Assembly (NCBI GenBank): GCA_030535455.1
Contig: JAUNJY010000002.1
Location: 62,001-126,000, forward strand
DNA length: 64,000 nucleotides
Origin: a bacterium
GTDB lineage: Bacteria > Bacillota > Clostridia > Lachnospirales > Lachnospiraceae
Reading direction: 5' to 3'
Each line of letters starts with the position of its first letter. Within the stretch, counting starts at the first letter, position 1. The position numbers and the translations under genes are program-made. The notes under the pieces were generated by a model. That model saw only the letters and a list, made by a program, of their open reading frames with translations, ran no database searches and was not told the DNA's origin. This document shows positions 35,454-43,504 of the stretch, piece by piece.

Positions 35454-36254
35454 TCATGCCCTCAAACTTGCCACAACCAACGCAAGAGTCCAATAATGCA
35501 ACCTTAGGTTGCTAGTGAGTTTAAATCTTCTTTTCTTTCTAATTTTCAAATATTGCATTACTTTTCGCCTTTTTGCATCCGTAGTATCGTCTGCAAACTT
35601 AAGCAAATTAGAACTCAACATAAACAAAATACCGCCATTAATACTTTCTTTATTTTCTACAGGAACGTCTAGAACTTTCTCATGTCCATACAGGTCGCAA
35701 TATTTTTTTCCAAAGTAATTACCTCCAAAAATCGTTTGAATATACTCATCGGGTTTAAAATATTCTTCGTTAGCTTCCTCCAATAACCTACTCTCATTTT
35801 TTGAAGAGTCAATTATTCCATAAAATGGCGCAACGATACCTATTAAAGCCCTTACTGTATCCATAAACTCATCCATAAATACTTCATCTTTAAACATTTC
35901 CAAATTAGCCTGTAAAATAATTAAATTTTTAGGATGAATTACCGGTTCAAAACCTAAGAACTCTTTACTTGGTGGAAATGTAAAATCTACACTCCAATAC
36001 GGTGTTCGTGAACTTGGATCAGGATCTGCAAATACAATTCCTTGTATATTTTTATCAGTAAATGCTTTGTAATATTTTTCTTTACTCTCTATCGTATATT
36101 TTTCTAGTTTATTTTTAGTAAGTTTCTCCGCATAGAATAATGTAGGCTGAAAAAACATCTGCTTTTCTAGTACGTTTAGTATCTTTTTTCCTGTTTCATA
36201 CGTATACTCATCATCATAGTACCATAATGATGCCGATATCATTTCTTGATTCAT
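35454..36254 (-). CDS. hypothetical protein, 266 residues
   Basis: Soluble protein with aromatic-rich segments (ASLWYYDDEYTYET, PYWSVDFTFPPS) and a motif APFYGIIDSS near residue 143. The overall look recalls polymorphic-toxin immunity proteins of the Imm52/DUF3396 kind, but the match is by eye and weak. The last ~30 residues are very basic and then hydrophobic, unlike the rest; the natural end could have been lost by a frameshift. GGAGAGG precedes the ATG. No toxin gene is adjacent. AT content is higher than in the neighbouring regulator. Confidence 0.5.
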   Translation of the reverse strand: MNQEMISASLWYYDDEYTYETGKKILNVLEKQMFFQPTLFYAEKLTKNKLEKYTIESKEKYYKAFTDKNIQGIVFADPDPSSRTPYWSVDFTFPPSKEFLGFEPVIHPKNLIILQANLEMFKDEVFMDEFMDTVRALIGIVAPFYGIIDSSKNESRLLEEANEEYFKPDEYIQTIFGGNYFGKKYCDLYGHEKVLDVPVENKESINGGILFMLSSNLLKFADDTTDAKRRKVMQYLKIRKKRRFKLTSNLRLHYWTLALVVASLRA

Positions 36255-36355
36255 AAGGCCTCTCCTTTGCTTGATCTTTTGTGCTCTCTCTTTTGTCCAA
36301 TAGACTGACTGTAGTTAGTTCTTTAAGACCAATTTTCTAAAAGTAGACATAATTA

Positions 36356-36388
36356 AAGAAGGATTAACCACTGCGTTTAATCCTTCTT
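36356..36388 (-). terminator. intrinsic terminator of the FtsX-type ABC operon
   Basis: AAGAAGGATTAA pairs with TTTAATCCTTCTT around an eight-base loop, about 100 bases after the ATPase stop on the minus strand. The following T-run is short, so efficiency may be moderate. Confidence 0.55.
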
Positions 36389-36484
36389 CACCTAATCATA
36401 TCATCTTGATATGTATTTTTCTATACTTATACGATTTCTTTCTGATCTTAAAACTGGTGAAAACTAATATAGAAAATACATGTA

Positions 36485-37243
36485 TTACCATCCCTTCTCC
36501 TTTAAAAACCGGTACACCATCTCTTCTCGCTCTTTGGCATTTTCAGCGCAATAAGGATCTAGCTTTAAGTCGCCATCAATCCTTCCGTCTTTCAGATAGA
36601 TAATTCGGTTTCCGCGAATGGCAGCCTTTAAATCATGGGTTACCATAACGATGCTTTGCCCTTCCTCATTGATCTGGCTAAAGATATCTAAAACATCCTG
36701 GCCCTGGCTGGAATTTAACGCTCCTGTTGGCTCATCTGCAAATAGTACCTTTGGGTTATTAATCAGGGCACGGCAGATTGCAACACGCTGACGCTGTCCA
36801 CCTGACATTTGGTTTGGAAACTTCTTTCTCTGGCTGCTAAGGCTCATCTTATCAAGAAGATCATCAATAGATGCATCAATCTGCTGACGGGATACCTTTG
36901 TCTTATAAGTTGGACTTAGAATGTTCTCATACACAGTCAGGTTTGGAATTAGATTAATGGCCTGAAATACAAAGCCAACTTCTGACTTTCGAAGGTCCGT
37001 CAGCTTGCTCTCCTTTAACTTGGTAATGTCATTTCCATTTAGGAATACCTTGCCGGTGGTCACCTCATCCATACCGCTTAATGCATATAAGAGGGTGGAT
37101 TTTCCCGAACCTGACGCACCCATGATTACTGTAAAGTCACCTTTATAAATTTCTAAGTTCATATTCTTAATTACATTATTTACTTCCCCATCGGTAATAA
37201 AACTTTTACATAATAACTCACTTTTAATCAATGTTTGATTCAT
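36485..37243 (-). CDS. ABC transporter ATPase (MacB/LolD type)
   Basis: About 252 residues from the ATG at 37241-37243 with GGGAGGAG six bases upstream; the earlier GTG lies within it. Walker A GASGSGKS, Q-loop VFQAIN, signature MSGGQRQR, Walker B VLFADEPTGAL and the H-loop VTHD are all present. It energises the permease encoded directly upstream (stop at 37261). MacB-type systems export peptides, lipids or antimicrobial compounds, or act as mechanotransmitters. Confidence 0.92.
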   Translation of the reverse strand: MNQTLIKSELLCKSFITDGEVNNVIKNMNLEIYKGDFTVIMGASGSGKSTLLYALSGMDEVTTGKVFLNGNDITKLKESKLTDLRKSEVGFVFQAINLIPNLTVYENILSPTYKTKVSRQQIDASIDDLLDKMSLSSQRKKFPNQMSGGQRQRVAICRALINNPKVLFADEPTGALNSSQGQDVLDIFSQINEEGQSIVMVTHDLKAAIRGNRIIYLKDGRIDGDLKLDPYCAENAKEREEMVYRFLKEKGW

Positions 37244-37260
37244 ACTAATCTCCTCCCTCA

Positions 37261-39573
37261 CTAATCAATTACTAAGTCACGAACGTTTATCTTACGAAGT
37301 GACCTTGATGACACATAAGTTCCTGCTGCAAACATAAGGATTACCGCTGCATTTGCAAGAATCATATGGGCTACATTTATTGTCACCGGATACTCTTTTA
37401 ATGCAAATGTGGTCAGACAAGCAGTTATGATTTTGGGATACGTCACCATTACCAGTGGAACTGCAATCAAGATGGCAAGTACTGCAATGGCAATGACATA
37501 AATCAAATTGGACAAAATCAAGTCCTTGGTGGAATAACCAATACTCTTATAGATCTGATTTGTCTTCTTATTGACGGCATTTTTAAGAAGTACAATACTA
37601 AAGATATTGACTGCCCCAATGATCAGCACTAAGACCATCACTGGCGGAATGCCTGCCTTTTGTGGAGTTGCAATCATGCTCATGATACTATCAAAACATT
37701 TCTCACGGGCCGTAACGGTTATTCCGGCTGGCGCCTTATCCTTTATTTCATTCATCACACTTTCCCGGTCTACTCCATCCTTGATATACACTGACAAGGA
37801 AGTGTAAGTAAGATCCACGTTATTTTCTGAATATACTTCTCCAAGCATCCTGCAGGAAGCCCCCATGTTTAAATAGGTCTGATAGGTTCCTGTGACCAGC
37901 AGATTTACTTTGGTATCTGTATCAATCTTAAGAGACACATAATCCCCTACCGATTTGTGTAGTGCATCTGCCACTACGGTTGTAAGCGCTACTTCCTTGC
38001 CATTCCTTGGGTTGCGTCCTTCTACCATGGACATACTAATTCCGTCAAAGGACTCATAGATTAATGGATAAATAACTGTGTTTTGCAGTCCTCTTTGATA
38101 CTCTAGAAGTGCCCTTCCCTGGTCTAGTACTGTGTTACAATTAAATGATTTGATATCGGAATTTTCTGCAAGAAGCTTCTTTGTCTCCTCAAGCGCCTTC
38201 TTATCATGTACACCGATTACAAAATCAGACTTATCAAATCCAAACCAATAATCATTGGTATTTTCCATATTAAATGCTACATCTACTGAGATCATGGCAA
38301 AATTAATTGCAAATACTGTTACAATGCTGGTGATCATAATGCCAAGGGCACCACGTTTATTTCTTGTAAAGTTACGAATTGCTATGCCCATTGGTGAAAA
38401 TGCAATATTAGAGTTTCCCTTATACTCTCTTTTCTTTTTACTATTTCCGCTGCTCATGCCATTTAATGCGTAGACAGGCTTTATATTCTTCATTCTTCGG
38501 ATGATCAAATAAACAATACCCAGTACAAAAAAAGTAATTCCCACAAACGTAAACACGCCCGGATTAATTATGCTGCATCTTGCTACTTCACCGATATTTT
38601 GAAATAGCTGACTTAATACATAATTGGATACCAATACGGATGCCACAACTCCCACAAGTGCCGCACTCGCTATGATTATTCCGTAAAACCGTAAATACAT
38701 AGTCAGGATATCTCGGTAGGAATAGCCAATGATTTTGTAAGTTGCAATTTTTTTTGCATCGGTTATCATTACATTTCTTATAATGAAATAAATTACGACA
38801 CAGCTTACAAGCAGCATGATGATACCAATTCCTATCAGTACACCGCCTACAATATGTGCTGCTATCAGGCTGTTGTCAATCTGTGCTTGAAGAGTATTCA
38901 AACTAACGCCTAACTCTCCATACCTTTCATGATACTCATTTACAATCTGGCTGGATGCCGTTCCATCGGTATAAAAAAACAACGTGCATCCTAATGTCTT
39001 TATCTCAGGAAGCTTATGTACTAAAATTCTGTTATCGTATGCATTTGACATATCATATGGGTCCGCATAGATGCCCACCACTTTATAGTCTAGTTTCTTT
39101 CCTTCTACTCCAAGTGTCAGCGTATCATTGATTTCAACTTGGTACTCATTGCTGATACAGGCTGCAATGGCGCATTCATTTTCTTTATAGGAAGCGACCT
39201 CTAAGTTTCCTTTGATCACTCGTACATCTTTGTATACAGTCTCATTATATTCTGCAAGTGCTGCATAGGACGTAACCTCCTGGTCGTTATGCTTTATCCC
39301 TTCACTTAAATAATAGCTGGATACTTTCTGTACATCTTTTATATGGTCTAAGCTTTTAAAATTATCAATTACTGTGGATATCATTTTGGGATCGTTGAAA
39401 TATGGGTATCCATTCATTTGTGGTGAGTTACACTCTTTTGCTAATTCCTCCATCGGTGCATCTAATGACTTGATCATGCTGACTGCGGAATTTAGTAATA
39501 ATACGGATAACATGATAATGGTAAATATAATCCCTATTTGTATTTTTTTATGACGAAAATTCTTGATCCACAT
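37261..39573 (-). CDS. FtsX/MacB-family ABC permease
   Basis: 770 residues with one N-terminal membrane helix, a large extracytoplasmic domain (~45-225), three helices, a C-terminal duplicate of the FtsX core with a second extracytoplasmic region (~420-620), and three final helices. This is the doubled layout seen in BceB-like or large MacB-like permeases of Firmicutes. GGGAGGA lies six bases before the ATG. Paired with the downstream ATPase. Resistance or export of an antimicrobial peptide is plausible. No dedicated regulator is adjacent. Confidence 0.87.
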   Translation of the reverse strand: MWIKNFRHKKIQIGIIFTIIMLSVLLLNSAVSMIKSLDAPMEELAKECNSPQMNGYPYFNDPKMISTVIDNFKSLDHIKDVQKVSSYYLSEGIKHNDQEVTSYAALAEYNETVYKDVRVIKGNLEVASYKENECAIAACISNEYQVEINDTLTLGVEGKKLDYKVVGIYADPYDMSNAYDNRILVHKLPEIKTLGCTLFFYTDGTASSQIVNEYHERYGELGVSLNTLQAQIDNSLIAAHIVGGVLIGIGIIMLLVSCVVIYFIIRNVMITDAKKIATYKIIGYSYRDILTMYLRFYGIIIASAALVGVVASVLVSNYVLSQLFQNIGEVARCSIINPGVFTFVGITFFVLGIVYLIIRRMKNIKPVYALNGMSSGNSKKKREYKGNSNIAFSPMGIAIRNFTRNKRGALGIMITSIVTVFAINFAMISVDVAFNMENTNDYWFGFDKSDFVIGVHDKKALEETKKLLAENSDIKSFNCNTVLDQGRALLEYQRGLQNTVIYPLIYESFDGISMSMVEGRNPRNGKEVALTTVVADALHKSVGDYVSLKIDTDTKVNLLVTGTYQTYLNMGASCRMLGEVYSENNVDLTYTSLSVYIKDGVDRESVMNEIKDKAPAGITVTAREKCFDSIMSMIATPQKAGIPPVMVLVLIIGAVNIFSIVLLKNAVNKKTNQIYKSIGYSTKDLILSNLIYVIAIAVLAILIAVPLVMVTYPKIITACLTTFALKEYPVTINVAHMILANAAVILMFAAGTYVSSRSLRKINVRDLVID

Positions 39574-39653
39574 CTTAAATCCTCCCTATCAACTTTATAC
39601 TTTTATGATAACGGCTAAATCTTAAATAGAAACCTTTAATTTATTAATAATTC

Positions 39654-39697
39654 TTAATACATAGGAGGCTTCTCGAAAAAAAGTTACTATGTATTAA
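39654..39697. repeat. terminator-associated palindrome, copy B
   Basis: TTAATACATAG at the left pairs with CTATGTATTAA at the right; the centre keeps GGCT-TCTCGAA and AAGTT as in the other copies. It shares the A-run of the terminator at 39696-39734. Confidence 0.6.
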
Positions 39698-39734
39698 AAA
39701 AGCCGCCATTCGTATTTATTGTAGGAATGGCGGC
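39696..39734 (-). terminator. intrinsic terminator of the polysaccharide operon
   Basis: GCCGCCATTCC/GAATGGCGGC stem with a 12-base loop, followed on the minus strand by TTTTTT. Confidence 0.88.
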
Positions 39735-39764
39735 TCTTTATCTAACTAGTTATTAATTCCTCTT

Positions 39765-40973
39765 CTACTCAAAACGGAAGAACTCTTCTGTCAGATCCTG
39801 TGGATAGAAGGAGATCAGGGCGTAGTCTAAATCTGGAATGCTATTGGCATAATCAGTGATACTGCCCTCGTAGTATCTTGGATCTACCAGGTACACATCA
39901 GAACAAATGGTTGATAAAAATGCGGCTACTGGTACCATATAGGAATCCTTGATCAGAAGCACCTTTGGTCCATTTTTCGCCGTATTGTTTTGTATATGAA
40001 CAATACCTTGGGTTCCGTATAGATACGAGGAATACCTGTCTGCAAGAACACTGTATTTATCTTCATTGTAGCGTATACTAGATAAGTTTAATAAGGCTTC
40101 ATTAAACATACCAGATGTGGTTAACTCGGTGTTTCTTAATGTGGCCGTGAACGTATAATCAGTAAAGAACTTTGGATAGATCAAGCTAAAGTCATCTACA
40201 CCGCTGAAGTATATACCTGTCTTTCGTCCAAGAGATCCTATAAATGAATTCGGATATGTGATCACATTATAATTATTCAGGTCAGTATAGAACGACTTAT
40301 TTTCCACTTGCATGCCAAAGTTTTCTGTTAACTGATCAGTCAGGTAAGTGTATGCCCAGAAGGCTGTCTGGATGGTCCAGTGATGATCGGTCTTAAAGAA
40401 TAGATCACTATAGCTGATACCGCTATCCAAAATAGCCTCTCTATAATCAATTGTCGCAATATCTCTTTCTTCAAGCTCTTTTAGAAGATTATCTGCGGTC
40501 TCATTGGCATAGTCATATGGCAGACCTGTATTAAACTCGGTCACCCCTTCTATTACCTTATCAGGAGTGCTCACATAGATTACCTGAGTCTCCTTGTTGG
40601 TTAAGGATTGTTTGAACTGCTCCACCCTATCGGCCATTTCTGACATATCTTTGGCTTCTGTTCCAAAGTAAGTCATATGAAGCGCTCCATTCTTATCCTT
40701 AATAACTTCAAAATTATTTTCCTCATCCTTATTTAACAGGCGTTGAACATATCCATACATCTCAATGGCTGGATACTTCCCAACTAAATTCTCATTTATG
40801 ACTGCATCAACATCTTGAAACAGCTTATCCATACTCTTTCCTTCTTTCAGATCTGAGGAAACACTTTGCTTTACATCGTCATAGGAATTTCTCATGTTAA
40901 AGACAAATCCTACAATTAATACCCCTGTAAAAACAGTAGCCGTAACGGCCTTTTTAATAAAAAAATGATTCAA
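39765..40973 (-). CDS. DHHW/AlgJ-like polysaccharide O-acetylation protein
   Basis: 402 residues with one N-terminal membrane anchor (~8-26) and an extracytoplasmic SGNH-like domain. The family signature DHHW is at 196-199, and a Ser-containing LLIKDSY near residue 340 suits the SGNH nucleophile. Such proteins work with an MBOAT partner to move acetyl groups onto an exported polysaccharide, like AlgJ/AlgX or the Wss proteins. The start codon is TTG, with GGGGGAAA upstream. Last gene of the four-gene operon, 17 bases after the MBOAT gene. Confidence 0.87.
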   Translation of the reverse strand: MNHFFIKKAVTATVFTGVLIVGFVFNMRNSYDDVKQSVSSDLKEGKSMDKLFQDVDAVINENLVGKYPAIEMYGYVQRLLNKDEENNFEVIKDKNGALHMTYFGTEAKDMSEMADRVEQFKQSLTNKETQVIYVSTPDKVIEGVTEFNTGLPYDYANETADNLLKELEERDIATIDYREAILDSGISYSDLFFKTDHHWTIQTAFWAYTYLTDQLTENFGMQVENKSFYTDLNNYNVITYPNSFIGSLGRKTGIYFSGVDDFSLIYPKFFTDYTFTATLRNTELTTSGMFNEALLNLSSIRYNEDKYSVLADRYSSYLYGTQGIVHIQNNTAKNGPKVLLIKDSYMVPVAAFLSTICSDVYLVDPRYYEGSITDYANSIPDLDYALISFYPQDLTEEFFRFE

Positions 40974-40990
40974 CTTCTGTTTCCCCCTTT

Positions 40991-42415
40991 CTAAAAGTTA
41001 AAATAGATAAACGGATTATATGCGCCTTTAATAAGGTAACATACACATAATAAGAATAATCCCATCATTACGATTGGATATAGAAGTTCAAAGACTATAA
41101 ATCCTTTCTTCTTCTGGCTGATATAACTATTTGTGCGTCTTGCAAATGGCATGGCAAATAATATGCCTAATAAAAGAACGACTGAATACTCACGGAAAAA
41201 CATAACTGTATAATCGCTATAGATACCTGCTTGGCCCATGCCCAACATATCTCGTAAATAATGGCCTGCTGCCACTAAGTCGGAAGAACGGAATAGTACC
41301 CAGCCAATCATGATAATGACCATACAATACGTATGCTTTACCCAAGACTTAATTTTTAACTGTTCGAAGGAAAGTAACTTTTCCAATATGATAAATGATA
41401 CATTTAACAATCCCCAAAGGACAAAGGTCCATTCCGCCCCATGCCAGAAGCCTGTAAGGAACCAGACAATGAGCAGATTTCGAACCATCTTGTCCTTATT
41501 TTTCACACGGGAACCACCAAGAGGGAAGTATACATAATCCTTAAACCATGTTCCAAGAGAAATATGCCATCTTCTCCAAAACTCACTAATGGAAGTGGAC
41601 ACATAAGGATAATTAAAGTTTTCTTCAAACTTAAACCCAAACATCAATCCAAGTCCAATTGCCATATCCGAATAACCACTAAAGTCATAATAGATTTGCA
41701 ATGTATATGCAATAATCCCTAACCATGCCAGTGTCATTGGAACAGATGCCGACTGACTCATAGAAAATACATGGTCTGCTATGACTGCCAGGGAATTGGA
41801 TAATAAGACCTTTTTAGATAGACCCACGATAAATCTGCAGCTTCCCACAGAAAACTTCGACAACGTCTCCTTTCGGCTAATGATCTGGTCTTTAATCGTT
41901 GCATATCGAACAATTGGACCTGCAATCAGCTGCGGGAAGAACGAAACATATAAACCTAGATAAAAAGGATTTTTCTGAACCTCTACCACTCCTCGATATA
42001 CATCGATTACATAGGACATTGCCTGAAAGATAAAGAAGGATATACCAATTGGTAAAATAATAGAAGGCACTGTAAGCTGTTTACTAACATCCAAACTTGC
42101 ATTTAGATTACGAACAAAGAAGCCTAAATACTTAAACAGGAATAGGGTTCCTAAGTTCCCCGCTAACGCCAATTCTAACAATAGTTTCTTTTGTCCAGGC
42201 TTATTATTTGCTACAATCAGCAAACCGAAAATATAGTTAAACAGAATACAGCCTATCATCAAGAAGACATACTTAGATTCTCCCCATGCATAAAAGAATA
42301 AGCTAAATACTAATAAGATACAATTTTGCAGTGGTCTGGACCATTTCGCCAGATAGTAAAGCACAAGTACGATTGGCAGAAAATAAAATAAAAATATAGT
42401 ACTAGAAAATAACAT
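40991..42415 (-). CDS. MBOAT O-acyltransferase (AlgI-like)
   Basis: About 474 residues from the ATG at 42413-42415, which has AGGAGG upstream; an upstream in-frame start would overlap the preceding gene. Ten or more membrane helices. The conserved MBOAT region includes FPQLIAGPIVRY, FWRRWHISLGTWFKDYVY and the catalytic His in FWHGAEW. It carries acetyl groups across the membrane for the DHHW partner. Eight bases separate it from the preceding gene. Homologues acetylate alginate in Pseudomonas and cellulose in other bacteria. Confidence 0.93.
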   Translation of the reverse strand: MLFSSTIFLFYFLPIVLVLYYLAKWSRPLQNCILLVFSLFFYAWGESKYVFLMIGCILFNYIFGLLIVANNKPGQKKLLLELALAGNLGTLFLFKYLGFFVRNLNASLDVSKQLTVPSIILPIGISFFIFQAMSYVIDVYRGVVEVQKNPFYLGLYVSFFPQLIAGPIVRYATIKDQIISRKETLSKFSVGSCRFIVGLSKKVLLSNSLAVIADHVFSMSQSASVPMTLAWLGIIAYTLQIYYDFSGYSDMAIGLGLMFGFKFEENFNYPYVSTSISEFWRRWHISLGTWFKDYVYFPLGGSRVKNKDKMVRNLLIVWFLTGFWHGAEWTFVLWGLLNVSFIILEKLLSFEQLKIKSWVKHTYCMVIIMIGWVLFRSSDLVAAGHYLRDMLGMGQAGIYSDYTVMFFREYSVVLLLGILFAMPFARRTNSYISQKKKGFIVFELLYPIVMMGLFLLCVCYLIKGAYNPFIYFNF

Positions 42416-42423
42416 TGTGCCTC

Positions 42424-43491
42424 CTACCTCTTTCGAATTTTTATATAGTAAAACATAAGATATGAACATGCAGCGCCTACTAATAGGAAGCGGATCACAT
42501 AATCAACGCTGGCAACACTGGCTGTTGATACCGATGCTAAACTATAATTTGCCACTACATCCGGACTTGGAACAATAAAGTTTTTAGATGCTTCATCTGA
42601 CTGCTGCACATACCAGCTCTCTTCAGGATAAATGGTATAATAAAAGGAGAAATCCTTATCCACGGTTACAAGCAATTTGACTGGTTCCGTAGTTGCCATA
42701 TCAAAAAACATTATTGTACCATTCTTTGATACATTTACCCCCTCAGGAGAATTCGCCAATGCAAACTGAAATGGAATAGAGTGCTCTTCCTGAGCTAAAT
42801 CCACCACCTGATATTCATAAAGATATTCTCCACATGCAGGAAGTAATGGTGTCAGATTTCCAACTACCTGGTAGGTATTTTTGATGCCTTCCTGGTCTAA
42901 CTCTCTTGTCTCTAACGCATAGACATTGTCTAATACAAACGATGACTTTTGTTCTTCTGACTGAGTAATGGAAATACCAAACTTATTTATGCTTGCCGCC
43001 TGTTCATTTGTAGTAATTGAGGCTATCGGTACATAAATGGTACCTTTAAATCCTTTTTCTATTTTGACTACTCCCTCGGATACCGTTAGTAGTTCATAAG
43101 TTTTGGATTTATCCTGTTTTATATAGATGGATGCGCCTTCTTGACACTTTAACGTATCCCATTTATTCGTCATAAGTTGTAAGTTTAGTAATAACTCGGT
43201 ATCTGTACTCATATGAAATGAAATTACCGATTTATTGTTCATGTTTATTTTGTTAGAAGCATATAGGCTAAATGTATAGTAACCCTCTTCCTCCTCTTTT
43301 GTATTAAAATCAACTTTTAATGCATTGTCGGAAGTGTACTCCACTGTCACACTTCCCCCGTCATTAGTATATTGTGGGTCCTTCAAAGAGAGATTTGCAT
43401 GATTTTTTCCCGTAGCAAGACAGGTTCTCTCAGCTAAGCTGATTGTCATAAAAATCGCTGCCAATACAACACCTTTTACTAACTGTTTCAA
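42424..43491 (-). CDS. secreted/anchored accessory protein of the beta-glucan synthase (BcsB-like role)
   Basis: 355 residues. A signal peptide (about 1-27, cleavage after an Ala/Thr-rich stretch) precedes an extracytoplasmic beta-rich region and a C-terminal membrane helix (~325-347) with a basic tail. No sequence family is recognised. Its position between the synthase and the acetylation genes and its topology suggest a role like BcsB or CcsB, guiding the nascent glucan. It starts with TTG, with AAGGAGG upstream, 13 bases after the synthase stop. Assignment by context only. Confidence 0.55.
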   Translation of the reverse strand: MKQLVKGVVLAAIFMTISLAERTCLATGKNHANLSLKDPQYTNDGGSVTVEYTSDNALKVDFNTKEEEEGYYTFSLYASNKINMNNKSVISFHMSTDTELLLNLQLMTNKWDTLKCQEGASIYIKQDKSKTYELLTVSEGVVKIEKGFKGTIYVPIASITTNEQAASINKFGISITQSEEQKSSFVLDNVYALETRELDQEGIKNTYQVVGNLTPLLPACGEYLYEYQVVDLAQEEHSIPFQFALANSPEGVNVSKNGTIMFFDMATTEPVKLLVTVDKDFSFYYTIYPEESWYVQQSDEASKNFIVPSPDVVANYSLASVSTASVASVDYVIRFLLVGAACSYLMFYYIKIRKR

Positions 43492-43504
43492 AAAATTCCT
43501 CCTT

